Assembly: GCA_029448655.1 (NCBI GenBank)
Contig: JACCLO010000004.1
Location: 5,022,001-5,086,000, forward strand
DNA: 64,000 bases
Source of the DNA: Wolfiporia cocos
Lineage: Eukaryota; Basidiomycota; Agaricomycetes; Polyporales; Phaeolaceae
Direction: 5' to 3'
Shown here: positions 1 to 11,089 of the stretch, piece by piece
How the letters are laid out: each line of letters starts with the position of its first letter
How positions within the stretch are numbered: the stretch's first letter is position 1
The notes under the pieces: generated by a model
What the model was told of the DNA's origin: nothing
Database searches by the model: none
Seen by the model: the letters and a program-made list of their open reading frames with translations, nothing else
Position numbers and translations under genes: made by a program

Positions 1-108
1 CCTCAGACTTGTCTTAGCCTCTTCAGCCTTAGATACCCTGGACCAGGAAGGTGCCTTTGTGCGAGCCCCCTTCCCCCAGGTGTGTGTCTTAGGTTGTAGC
101 CTGTGTCA
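1..108 (+). repeat. 3' end of an LTR, cut by window edge (family F)
   Basis: The segment ends in ...CTGTGTCA at 101-108, the 3' terminus shared by most LTRs in this window. It resembles the last ~110 bp of LTR F1 (2170-2282), including the run around GTGCCTTTGTG. The upstream part lies outside the window, so no target duplication can be tested. Confidence 0.6.
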
Positions 109-1198
109 GACTTTGAGACTCTGGCTGGGATTGTGGTGCTGTTTGCAATGCGCTGACTGTCTCGTGCTCCAGCATCTACTGATGGTGTAGGATCCTTGAT
201 ACATTCAGCTCTGTCAATTGGCCTCCTTCACCCTTGCATGGAATGATTACTCATGCTGTTTTGAAAGCAACCCATGTGCTCCTACAGGGTGATCCTGATA
301 CATATCTTGAAGAAATGCACTGGTAGCTTGCAATTCACCACAATATTGCTATCTCAGTGTTGGCATAACACAAAGATCTGAGGACTGCAGGATTGTCCAC
401 AAATTACTCTGCAAGATTGTGCAAGAGTGACAAGACCACCCTGGGCCCTCAGAGCTAACTGGGGTGAGGTGGGTGGAAGAATGCCAAGTTCAGAATGGAG
501 TCTGAACCCAATGCTCAACCCCCTATATATATTATTGTTGTATGTGTATCTTTGTATGTACTTAGGCTGGTAATGGCCAATGATGAGGCTAAGCTAAGAC
601 TACATAGGGGGACTACCTACAAGTCTGTGTAAAGTCCATATGTTATTAGTAGCACAGCCATTGTGGCCATGTGTGATTGTTTACTGTGGTGTACCCTGTA
701 GGTGCTGCTAATATGATCTGGGGCCTGATCTGTGATAGAAGCCGGTGCTTCAGAGTGTGAAGAGTGATATCACCTTTTTGCCTGTGACAAAGAGTGAGAT
801 GAGGTCCCGCAGGCACAGTGGATGAATACTATTCACACTGTATTCTCTGGGACTGGTGAAGACTTTGTTTTTGTTAATGAGACAAGCAAAGACAACTGAA
901 CAACTGTGTGGTGCTATGGTGATGCTATGTCTTGAACCTGAGCAGTGTCATGGGCAAAATGCGACTCACACTTAAACTCATGCTAAGTGCTTCTAAAGCA
1001 CCCTCTCTACGATCACAGAACATCCCTACACTATCACCTACACTCACTACACAGTGCTATTACTGGCAGCTAGGACATACATGACTAATGCTACTTCTCA
1101 GGCAAGAGCCCAGGGCAATGTTACTCACACAAGGGCACATTGTGATCTGGGATTGATGAGGCATAAATGGCCAAGACAAGTCTGTGGTTCTACCCAGC
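109..1198. other. No gene; decayed repeat sequence
   Basis: I see no coding sequence. Positions about 1089-1187 match the 3' end of LTR F1 in reverse orientation, so this stretch includes an inverted LTR fragment. The rest is unassigned. Confidence 0.5.
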
Positions 1199-1203
1199 TT
1201 GCA

Positions 1204-2282
1204 TTTCACAGGCCAAATTCAAAGCCTTTTTGACTCACCCAATTCACAACCCCACTCACACTAAACCTCGTTCATAACAGCACCAGAGCACCTCTAAGGA
1301 GTAACCCCTGAGCCCCAGCTGGAACCCAACACCGTTACTAGTACAAGCCCCCAAACACATAAGACACCCAGGGCACTAGTCAACCACTATATGGCATCAC
1401 CAGCAGGGCCTAAGCCACAATGTCCAGTCCAAGTCCTGGCAGCATGAGCCACAACGCTGCCTAGTTCACCACCACTGATCATGTATGAGTCACTCATAGC
1501 ACCACCCAGCACGGAAAGCCAGATGGTTGACCACAAATACCCAAGGTCCCCCATCAGTACCATGCTAGCCACCAGCTGTACTATACAGAGTACCAATGCT
1601 CACACATGACCCATCGGTCAGGCATGAACCATATACCCACTGAACCAACCAACAGCCAAACGTCTCATGTCTCTAAACCAAGGATACTTGCCATTACAGG
1701 CATGGACTATTACCCTGGCCATTACAGACCTTAGAACTATGAACCCACCCTGACTAATGAGAACCGCCAGTCACGGGCTAAATCCCATACGTCACTGATC
1801 ACTGAGAACCACCGATTGATCTACATCAGCACCATTACAGGCCAGTCCCCAATCATGGACATAACCACTGCCATTACCGGCCAGTCCTCAATCATGGACA
1901 TAGAACCCTGATCAATGAGAACCATTGATCACAGAACCCTACCTGGTGATGTCTCCAAACACACCCTGGATCAATCACCAATCCCAGACACCACCCGGCA
2001 GTAATGAACCCCTTACAGGCCCTACCCACTACAACTCGCTGTACGCCATGTAGCTACGATCCTGCTACTGTAATACACCACTACTGGCCCAGTAGCACAA
2101 CATGAACAAATAGTGTACCAACCTGTACAAACAACATACAGGCATATATACTGGCCGACAGTCAAGGTAAGGCCCCAGACTTGTCTTGGCTGTTTATGCC
2201 TCACATAGCCTCAGACCAGGAATGCACCTTTGTGTGAGTAACATTCCCCTGAGTAGTTGTGCTGAGAAGTTAGCACGTGTCA
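1204..2282 (+). mobile_element. Solo LTR F1 (~1.08 kb)
   Basis: It starts TTTCACAGG (expected TGTCACAG, first bases mutated) and ends CGTGTCA. A perfect 5-bp target duplication ttgca flanks it (1199-1203 and 2283-2287). It contains several copies of the GCCATTAC(T/C)GGC motif. A second, inverted copy lies near 6016-6783. No internal region remains, so it is probably a solo LTR left by LTR-LTR recombination. Confidence 0.7.
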
Positions 2283-2313
2283 TTGCAGGCCTGTATATAT
2301 AGATTTGTACATC

Positions 2314-2914
2314 TGTCATAGATTTATTCTGGGGCGTCACCGCTATTTTTTACAGGATTTCTATGCTATTCTATGCCTCGTAAGTAGCCATCCTAAGTAG
2401 CGTCACACCCCCTATGCATGGGCACCATTACCGGCGCCACCCTCTATGCAGAAGTGCCCTTACAGGCATCTTCCATCATGTTATGCCAGAGCGCCATTAC
2501 TGGCATCTCTACCATTATGCCACATGACTCGGCACCATTACTGGTGCCTTGTCATTATGTTTACATATGCCTACGATACACGCACGGACTCTCGCGCCTT
2601 AGGGCAGGCTCGTAGGTACTGGTGCAACCCCCATGTATATATGCACTAGCATGAGGACTTACATCCTCATGTTTAGCATTCTTGACATTAGGGTAATGAC
2701 ACCCTCATTCATGCTATCTTGTGGGCTGCCGCTCCTCTCTTAGTCCTCGACGCGCTTGTCTGGGGGACACTGGACTTTGTCAACCCAGTGTACTGCCATC
2801 AAGACCAGCTTGTCGCCTTGCCTCTCCATGGTGCCATGGGACCAGGAAGTCGGCATTGGGCTATTGGAGTTACCCTGGCCATGGGCCAGTCCCACAGACG
2901 GTATGTCTGTGTCA
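2314..2914 (+). mobile_element. Solo LTR A1 (601 bp)
   Basis: Starts TGTCATAGATTT, ends TATGTCTGTGTCA, and is flanked by a perfect 5-bp duplication acatc (2309-2313 and 2915-2919). A TATA-like stretch at about 2635 is followed by the hairpin CATGAGGA/TCCTCATG at 2650-2671 with CTTA in the loop. Related copies are A2 (18157-18754, minus) and A3 (35298-35727). Confidence 0.88.
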
Positions 2915-2984
2915 ACATCACCAGCAAAATGCGAACCCTCATATCTAGTCTGCTAACTATTGTAAATACCAGCTCAGTAGATTG

Positions 2985-3072
2985 GCAGGATCGATGAGGA
3001 CCAAAATATAATTTGTAAGATCAACAGGGACTGAAATACTAATTTCAGGATCAATGAGGACTGACATGTTAT
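2985..3072 (+). repeat. 30-bp minisatellite array, left part
   Basis: Three diverged units resembling TTGCAGGATCAATGAGGACC plus about ten more bases. LTR G1 interrupts the array, which resumes at 3815. Other arrays lie at 13905-13958 and 16298-16505. The period of 30 bp keeps a 10-codon reading frame. Confidence 0.65.
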
Positions 3073-3814
3073 TGTTACAATTATCTTGAATTTTTAAAAC
3101 ACTGACGGAACTCACCATTGGGGGAATACGATACAGGGACTTGTTGCGCAACCAACCCCCCCTGGCCACTCATGATCTTACTGGGTGCATCCTCAGTTGT
3201 ACTAGCATAAAAGGTGTATCTCGATTCTAGCAGATCCAACCCTGCCCCATTTTACATTTATCATTCACTGATTGATACAGATGGCATTCAACCGCCATCA
3301 TCATCCTTATTTATCATCACCAACCTATCATTGCTATCTATCGTTACAGGTGTATCACTACATACCTATCAAATGTTTCATACTATAGCATAGATAGTAT
3401 CAGTGACATCAGGGACTGACAAGACTCCTGAAACCTAATGTAGTATATAAGCTCATGTACTTATTGTTGAGGCTCTTCAGCTTGACCTTGTTGTACAAAC
3501 AAGAAGTCTTATACTCATTCTCAAACATAGAAAACTACGCTCAGTATTTGCTGAGCTCTGAACTGACTAAGTCCTCGAAGTGCACACCAACTTCTCGGAC
3601 TTAGGCAAGTCTTATATTCTACAAAGACTTGCATTTGAACACAGTAATATTCTCTAATGCGTATTGAATATTACACGATCCCCTAGAGTCTCCGACTTAG
3701 GGCCCAAAGGCTTATTCAGATTATATTTGCCTTGCACTTGTCTACAGGACTATGTGCAGAAGAACAGTTTATATTCGTGATTTGAATATACGAATGGGTA
3801 TTCGACCCATAACA
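3073..3814 (+). mobile_element. Solo LTR G1 (742 bp)
   Basis: Starts TGTTACAATTATC, ends GACCCATAACA, and is flanked by a perfect 5-bp duplication gttat (3068-3072 and 3815-3819). Both flanks are minisatellite, so it inserted inside the array. It closely matches G2 (29119-31564 after nested insertions are removed). The TGTTACA...AACA termini differ from the TGTCACA...TGTCA families and could belong to a different superfamily, possibly copia; that is a guess. Confidence 0.85.
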
Positions 3815-3925
3815 GTTATTTGCAGGATCAAAGAAGACCAAAATATTATTTGCAGGACCAAAGAGGACAGACATGTAAATTCAGGACCAAAGAGGATGGA
3901 CATATTATTTGCAGGACTAACCAGC
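3815..3925 (+). repeat. 30-bp minisatellite array, right part
   Basis: Continuation of the array at 2985-3072 after the G1 insertion: about three units with the core GCAGGA(T/C)CAAAGAGGA. An ORF reads through it as a roughly 10-residue repeat of the type CR-x-KEDR. Confidence 0.6.
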
Positions 3926-5069
3926 ACAGCAGTACCAATGGCAGTTACAAGTCATATCCACAGTCTCTCAGAGAGCATGTTAAACAGAAGCTTGATCATG
4001 GATTTATGCACAACAGATCAGTTACAACAAATACTTATGAAGGGCATTGAAGTGGATTACACTAAGAGCACAAATCTGTAGTCATCTTATGACAGTCCTG
4101 CATCGCCTTCGACTTCATGTCCCTGCATGCAGGGGCAGTGTCTTGATGCATGCAGTGTAGTCATGATGCGGTCTCCAGTCCAATCTAGCAAGTTCATTAC
4201 CTGATTGGGCAACACCCTTTGTCATACTTCGTCACCTGTCATACTTTTAATCAGCTCTTGAAACTTGTAGCTATCAAGGCTGCCCACTCATTCAGCCTTC
4301 TCTCTCCCTCAACACCCATGTGTTCTTTCAACACCCTAGGTGAAGTCTCCCCGGCCCACCCACACATACCTGACCTGTCCACCACCTTTGCTTCGTCTCT
4401 TTCCCTTCTTAGTGCTGCATGGCACTGCTTGTGACCCTGTTTGTTTGATGCATGTGTGAGACATAGGCTAGCACATCAATGTCTATAAGGGGTGCCTATA
4501 TCAAGTTCACAGAATCCTGGGAGATGTGCATCTTTGTATACCTCAGCCAACAAATCTTATCATGTATGTCTAGACACACATATATGTGCATCCTGCTGAC
4601 CTCATGTGCAATCCACTGATGCATGCACATACATACGTGCGAGATTTCCGTTCATTTCTTGAAGTGCAGCAGAGATTGATATCCCTAACTGGCATGCACC
4701 ACAGCCCAATACTCTTCCACCTGAGCCTCTGTCTGCTTCACCTGAACATATGAGACTTGTCTTGCCAGGTATATGCTGATGCCATGTTGCATTTGTGCCA
4801 GACTGGGGCCTCTATCATGCGCCCATGCTGCATTTTTGAGGTAGGTAAGCACTGCGCACTTTCTGCAGGGTCTTGTACGACCACTTAGCAGGCTGCCATA
4901 CCAAGGTCTCTGACTGCTGTATTATTCTAGATCTCTAGAAGTCCTTACGATTAGTAGCTGGATCTATTGATATGATCGTTGCATGTGTATTCAGTCAAAA
5001 TTCGAATTTCATTGGTGCACTACACAGAATGAGTACAGTTTATCATAATACCTGCCTGATGTGCCTGGG
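3926..5069. other. No intact gene; decayed repeat 'J'
   Basis: About 4170-4280 is similar to 16560-16660, which lies just downstream of the other minisatellite array. The two stretches are therefore diverged copies of one repeated unit that carried the minisatellite. I recognise no protein. The rest, to about 5069, shows nothing I can assign. Confidence 0.45.
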
Positions 5070-5182
5070 GGGTGCTCCTGCCCTGCCGGCTGCCCAGGAG
5101 ACTGCTATTGTGCAGTCCTCACAATAACAAGGGCCTCAGGTGAGATCCTCATAAGAACCCATCCCTTGGATGCTTGCTATTG

Positions 5183-5396
5183 AGGGACTTCAGTCAATTA
5201 TCTTAATCTGCCAACTGCCCTTCGCTTAAGAAATCGCAGTTGCGAGCTAGGTTTGCACGCAGATTAATCTGCTAACTGCGGTAGATTAATCTACTGTGAC
5301 AATAAAATGGCACATCCCGGATTCGAACCAGGGACCTCAGCGCAGATGAGAATAACAGCATCACAGCATAATTAGCCGACTGAGCCATTGTGGCAA
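5183..5396 (-). repeat. T1 left arm, tRNA-derived
   Basis: Read on the minus strand this is a SINE-like module. The A box (GGCTCAGTCGG region) lies at 5374-5387 and a textbook B box GGTTCGAATCC at 5319-5329. A T-stem forms around the B box, and the acceptor stem is partly preserved (5 of 7 pairs with the downstream ATGTGCC). Then follow AGATTAATCT-rich body sequence and a tail ending GACTGAAGTCCCT. It is tRNA-derived but not an intact tRNA gene. Confidence 0.7.
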
Positions 5397-5687
5397 CAGG
5401 TACCATTGACCAATTAAAATATATATAACGCAAATTTTACACACAATTTTCGCAAATCATCAAGGCAACTAACTGCTCCAACAAGCATACAGAAATCAAT
5501 GATAGTGGTAGCTTGATTTACCATGCTTGACCTGGAGCAACTCACCATGGGAAAGCTGAATACACTGGAATCACAGGTCTTTAGAGGCAGATTCATTTGT
5601 ATTTGTGTTATGGAAGATGTTAAAACTGCGAAAATGAAGTTTACAAAATACTCTATATATTCCTTAAAATGGGGGGTAACACCAGTT

Positions 5688-5899
5688 CCACCGTAGCTCA
5701 GTTGGCTAATTACGCTGCGATGCTGTTATTCTCATCTGTGCTGAGGTCCTTGGTTCGAATCCGGGATGTGCCATTTTATTGTCACAGTAGATTAATCTGC
5801 CGCAGTTAGCAGATTAATCTGCGTGCACACCTAGCTCGCAACTGCGATTTCTTAAGCGAAGGGCAGTTGGCAGATTAAGATAATTGACTGAAACTCTAC
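5688..5899 (+). repeat. T1 right arm, tRNA-derived
   Basis: Inverted copy of the left arm. A box TAGCTCAGTTGG at 5694-5705, B box GGTTCGAATCC at 5752-5762, the same body, and a tail ending TTGACTGAAACTCTAC at the element edge. The last ~12 bases differ from the other arm, while the rest is nearly identical. Confidence 0.7.
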
Positions 5900-6015
5900 T
5901 GCTATTGTGCGGACCTGCTACTGTAAGGGGGTTATACATGAGTATACCGGTCTGGCTACAGTCACAAGACCTGCTAGGTATATCTATGTAGATACTCCGA
6001 TCTCACACTTCACTG

Positions 6016-6783
6016 ATGATGTTGTGCTAGGTGGCTGGTAATGGCATCTGGTAGCGGGAGTGACTGTGTTTGCTACAAGTTAGATGTCCATGGTGATGTA
6101 GCAGGTATGTCTTAGATTGGCAGGTATTCCCAATTGGCTGGGTGATCAGTGGTTCTCATTGATTGATGGTCAGCTGGTAATGGCACTAGGTATGATCAAT
6201 GGTTCCTGTCCATCAGTGGTTGGCTGGTAATGGCGCTAGGTACAATCAGTGGTTCTTGTTGATTGGCCGGTAATGGCTTGCATCCATAGGCAGCTAGTCC
6301 ATGCTGGTAATGGCTTATGTAGTGGAGACCGGTGGCATAAGGTCAGGTGTGGCTTGGTGTGAGTCAGGTGGCTGGCCATTGGCTGGTGGTGTGGTTGTGG
6401 CATAGTACATGGTTTAGTACTTGCACTACCGCAGACTTGGCTGATTGTATTAATACCTGCAGTGGTTGCGAGTGGGTGTGGTCTGGTTTCAGTGGCTTAT
6501 ACTGCTAGGTCTGCCATCTGGACTCTCTGAGGCTAGACTTGTATCTTGCACTCATGGCTTAGGCTTTGTGGCTTGGGCTATGCTGGTGATGCTGTGGCTG
6601 GTTGACTAGTTATCTTATGTGGCTTTGTCTTGAGGATGTAGCATGGGTGTTGGGTTCCAGCATGGCCATTGGGGACTTTGGTGAGTGCTTTAGGGGTTGC
6701 TCTGGTGCTGCTGGGGTCTGGCCTAGCGTGAGCAGGGTGTCAGATTACACTATGTTTTAAGGCAATGAAATTGGCCTGTGACA
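6016..6783 (-). mobile_element. Degraded LTR F2, inverted
   Basis: The minus strand begins TGTCACAGGCC (6783 leftward) and resembles F1 over most of its length, including repeated TGGTAATGGC blocks (the GCCATTAC motif read backward). The left limit is approximate. An ataca repeat near 5934 and at 6784-6788 could be a target duplication but conflicts with the extent of repeat L. Confidence 0.5.
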
Positions 6784-7728
6784 ATACATGTACAAAGACT
6801 ATGTTTAAACATATAGGGGGTAGAGCTTACCCAGGAACTCACATGTGATGTCTTTTGTGGACTTGACTAGTAGAGTCAAGCAATGTAAGGTGCAGCAGTA
6901 GTTAGAAGAGCTAGTGCAGCATAGGCAGAGATGAATTTTTCTAAGGTCTTAGGCCTTAGATGGACAGCTTATATACATGTGTGGAAACTGAGAGAATAAG
7001 CCTGCCCTGAATGTGAGAGGTCTGTGCACATGAGCGGTAATGCTGTGCACTTGCAGTGGAAGTTTATGGAATTTTAGTGAAGGGCTGTGTCAGCAGTCAC
7101 ATTAGGGATGAGTCAGTGGTGCATCTTATGATAAGGTGGGCTGCTGACATAGAGATAGAGAGTCATCAGAAAGATAAGAGATAAGCCAGTCTGATGACAA
7201 GAACATTATGACTAGTGATGGTGGGACCTTTGAGAGGTTTTGAGAAGAATGATGGCTTTGTGGTTAGGGCTACTAATTATGTTAGATAGGACTTGTTGTA
7301 AGACAAGTCGTAGAAATTGTGTATAAACTTGGGAAAAATTGGGTAAATGCCTAGAAAACTGTGACAAGAGTGCTATGTTCAGACTTCATTCTGTTATGGC
7401 CTGCACAGGTACACTCATATATTTTCTTTTGATGCCTCACTGTACAGAGGGACTTAGCATTCAACTGCTTCACCATGCACTATATTCTAAGGGTTGCCGC
7501 TCAACCAGTGACCTTGTTTCATGTATAACAGCCCTATGCCCATAGTGCCCCATCATATTGCATTCTAGCTGATATCCTGTGTCTAACCACAGGTCTTCTA
7601 TGTTTCATCCCTTGTTGCACTCAGCCACAACATTTCTCCTTTGTTTACTTAGAACGTCAGCTCAATGGACTTAATAGTAGCAGTACCAAGGACACTATGA
7701 CCCCAACTACTGAATCATAATATATAAC
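6784..7728. other. No gene seen
   Basis: Only short, compositionally ordinary ORFs. No LTR ends, no recognisable domain and no tandem repeats. Confidence 0.5.
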
Positions 7729-8118
7729 TGTTGACAAACGGCAGCCAAAGTCCAGCCAGCCATGTCAATTACTGACTTCCACCTGGGATTTAGGTACAAA
7801 TGAGTGAAGGTACGCTACACCAGTACATTCCCCTTTTATTCCATAGCTAACATCAGGGCAAGCAGCACAGCTCGCTTAACCATGCACCTCTGGCTATTCT
7901 GCCAACAATAACCTGATGAAAATACCAGTTGAGTTCCCCAGCTTGACCTTGTTGAATTACAAGGATCTTATACTCGTTCTCAAGGGTTTGAACAATTAAG
8001 CCTGCAGCTTGTATATCAATGCTCTGACTCTGCAGAGTCTGACGAGTAGTGTGCTACTTGAATACGCTGAGTAACTCAACTTAGTTATTTCAGCTGAACA
8101 GGTATTCAATCTGTAACA
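7729..8118 (+). repeat. Diverged LTR-like remnant (family G)
   Basis: Starts TGTTGAC and contains a block (about 7947-8110) aligning with the R-region of G1: GCTTGACCTTGTTG, CTTATACTC(A/G)TTCTCAA, then GGTATTCAA near the end. The ends are uncertain and no clean duplication was found. Confidence 0.4.
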
Positions 8119-9411
8119 ACATGTCTTGCAAAAGTGAGATCATCATGTAATATTGTGGAATGTTTTCCAAAGCTCTTTCATCTCCATATGATCTGTCAGG
8201 CCCAGTCTCTAAATGCTAACAGAGTGTTTTAGATGTCAATGAAGAGCATGATTGCAACCTAGCATCATATGTCACAACAATGGTTTCATGGACCTCAGGT
8301 CCAAGAATGCTATCAGGCATTATCGGCTTTTGTCTCATAATGTCAATAAAATGGTGCAGTATACCCACCAAGGTCATCATTGTGTGCAGAATAGCACTTA
8401 GCAGATATCCACAGACATTTCCATCAATTTGATACAGTCAAAGAATGCAGTGAAAGATGGTGATGCCAGGTCTTGATGATCCTCAATTAAAGCTACTGTA
8501 CTTGCAGTGGCTATCAGATGGAGATGGTTGATGTTAAATCAATCTGTGTAGATGGACTATTACTGATCCACAAAACCTAGAATTTTGGATAAAGCTGTGG
8601 AAATGCTTTTACAGACACATACAGAGCCATTGACAGACTAACTGAGACTGTTATGGTCAGAAGATGGCAAGCATCACCGTCCTGCATCCTGTCCAGGGAA
8701 TGCTTGGCACTCAACTCTATTGAGCACTGAACATTGAACAGAAACACCATGCTTCAAGGCACTGCAAGTTCTATTCAGTCAATGTGAGGCCCATTGTATT
8801 AAATTTTGGGTATCATTGATCAGATACTAAACCAATATAGCTGCACCATAACATCCATGCACAAAATAATGCTCGCAATGGGCCATTCTATATACTATCT
8901 GCTGTAGTGGGTTCATGTGGACCACCAGCAGAGCTTATAGAAAATTGCTAACTTGATCTTCACATGCCCAGATATGCAAAGAAGCAAAATATCATATCAA
9001 GAACAAGGCAACAAGGATGATGATGAAGCAGTAAGAAGAGGAAGAGAGGTAACATGCCACTACTTGTACTGAACTAATTCTTGTTATTACCGAGTCCAAC
9101 CTATCCATATGAATCTACCCAGACCATTAGTCCGATACAAGGCCAGTGAATAACTATACTACATGAGCCTACATCCACACCAATGCTAATAATGTTCTCA
9201 GTACTAGTTACTCTGAAGGACCAGCAGCAAAGCTTCGAGCTGGCTGTGAGGCATACAGAACTTGATTTTCCATGTATCTGTGGAATCAAGGTACTATACT
9301 AGTGCCTGAATTCTCTATATATAACCTTGCTTCTCCATCTTGCTGATAGCCTTGATCCTGTATATGTTTCATTGCATGTGGATAGTCACATTATGTATGA
9401 TATGCAACATG
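8119..9411. other. No gene seen; downstream flank of the DUF6533 gene
   Basis: I see no coding exon with a recognisable protein. Small ORFs here (for example 9101-9289, minus) have no supporting features. Confidence 0.45.
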
Positions 9412-11089
9412 CTAAGTACTCACAAGCTCCTCATTGCAACCAACATCTTCATGGAATTCGTCACTACCATCAAATAACAAGCTATCTGGCATGCTATGGT
9501 CAAGAGGAGCTCCCATATTTCCAACCAACCTGCTTCCAAATTCTATGTTCCCTCTGGATCTCTGATCTCCATCTACAGATGACAGGACATTGGAGTCAAT
9601 GCTAAGCTCCTCATCAGTATGCTGTCGCAAATTGAACATGAACCTCGAGATCAGAATTGGTGAGATTCTGTTGAGATTTAGCAATGCAAAAATTGCGCAG
9701 CCAGTTAGAATACGTACACCGGTAGGAATGGCGTGATATAGCTCTCCTAGAGCGGAATATCCGTCAGCTCAAGTTGCACATGCTTCAGATGGAAGATAAT
9801 CACATAGTGGCTTCCGGAATAGAAGCTGCAAGCCATCACAGCCTGAAGCACATTCAATAGCAAGAGAACTCTAGAGGTGCACGATCATTTCGAGGCACTG
9901 AACAGTGAACACAGAAGCGTACATGAAATATCCGGTACCTATAACAGTCATGTAAGTCGAGGTTCAATGATATGTACTCAATCATCTTACCATCCCTGAC
10001 AATCACAAGCATCAGAGGTCGCTTGATTTGAGCATCTGATATGCGTCTTGCCCACGGGAGTGCATACAACCATGTGGCACCAATCACAACCACATCCGAG
10101 ACTATGGTGCAAGTGACCGCTGCTATGTAATCTGCGGAAGATGACATGAGGACCATCAGACTATCATGACTCCTTCTTATGCCACGTACATCTGAAATCA
10201 TCATTAGCTCAGCTCTCCATCTTTCAAACGTGATGTTTACCTGTTGTAAATATTCGCAGAGAGAAGGGTAGATTGACCGCATATCGGTACACCAGCAACA
10301 AATGCCACATAGGGGTGACCTTCAGAGGTGTACATATACTGAAAATCAAATAGATTAGTGTACCGAGATATGAGCGGTGAGATAGAAGCACGGACAATGC
10401 CTGTTGCAGCGGGAACAATGCCCGTCAGTAACGCTAACAATGCCCAAAACCAATTTCGTCCAGTAATGGCGTAGACACGGAGTGCCGAGAACCCTTTGAG
10501 TAGAATATCATACACAATACCATCCTGATATAGATTGCAGAACCTACCTGCTGCGGTCATCAGCAACAAGATGAACAAAACCTCTCCCCGTATAAACTGT
10601 ATGTCGCAACTAGTGGACCTGCATGTCAGATCAATTTCTGTAATCAATGCTAGTAGGGAAATATGCAACCTCTGCAGAGACAGTCAGTATCCACTAATCG
10701 CTAACTGAAACGGATTACCTGATCGGAAGCCCAATTGAGTGTATTAAGAATGTTGGAGATAGCGGATAATAGGAGTACATATCGATTGAAGAGAAGGAGG
10801 ATAGTAGCTCCTGTCATACGATATTTCCAGATAGCGAGAACCTCACGGTCAAATGTGACGATGTGCTCGTGGACCACAAGTGCTGCTCATGGCTCTATTA
10901 GGTAGCGAAACACATGCATGCTTGTGAATTACCGGCAGCAGCAATGTCGCAGTAGTTTGTAATATAACTGACGTGCGGAACGTCATCAAGGATGTCATGA
11001 ATGAGCAGCACGAGATATTGAGAGTATGCTTACATCTGCGTCAATAGTTCAATTGCCTCTACGACAGGGAAACTCGTAGGGGAGGACAT
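9412..11089 (-). CDS. DUF6533-type seven-helix membrane protein (fungal)
   Basis: Multi-exon gene read on the minus strand. Exon 1 (11089-11034) starts at ATG and encodes MSSPTSFPVVEAIELLTQ. Exon 2 is 10967-10933; exon 3 (10882-10719) encodes the family core TFDREVLAIWKYR and a hydrophobic helix. The introns (10968-11033, 10883-10932) are 66 and 50 bp, GT-AG and in phase. Later exons give FSALRVYAITGRNW, then a segment ending LYALPWARR...RDG, and the last exon (about 9677-9412) gives ISPILISRFMFNLR, a typical C-terminal motif of this family. Family members are integral membrane proteins of unknown function, expanded in Agaricomycetes. I could not join the two junctions around 10230-10130 and 9995-9690 without a frame break, so it may be recently damaged or my splice choices there may be wrong. 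Confidence 0.75.

Larger units (their letters stand above)
5183..5899. mobile_element. Foldback element T1 with tRNA-like arms
   Basis: A 717-bp unit bounded by ~210-bp inverted arms (5183-5396 and 5688-5899, roughly 95% alike by eye) around a ~290-bp AT-rich core. It is flanked by a perfect 8-bp duplication tgctattg (5175-5182 and 5900-5907). Repeat L copy 2 has the same sequence with a single tgctattg (18898-18905) and no insert, which confirms the ends. The arms carry tRNA-like A and B boxes with heads facing inward and tails outward. An 8-bp duplication is usual for hAT elements. Inverted SINE pairs are an alternative reading, but one shared duplication for the pair argues against two separate insertions. 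Confidence 0.75.
5070..6015 (+). repeat. Dispersed repeat L, copy 1 (filled by T1)
   Basis: Positions 5070-5182 and 5908-6015 align with 18130-18156/18760-18905 and onward to about 19010. The second copy lacks the T1 insertion and so serves as an empty reference site for it. The nature of L itself is unknown. Confidence 0.6.

Noticed and set aside
5183..5396. A functional tRNA gene on the minus strand
   Set aside because: A and B boxes are good, but the acceptor stem pairs at only 5 of 7 positions and no clean anticodon arm forms. The same sequence recurs inverted with long non-tRNA tails, so it is tRNA-derived repeat sequence.
5934..6788. ataca at 5934-5938 and 6784-6788 as the duplication of LTR F2
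   Set aside because: The left copy lies inside repeat L, which aligns with copy 2 beyond that point, so the LTR cannot begin there.
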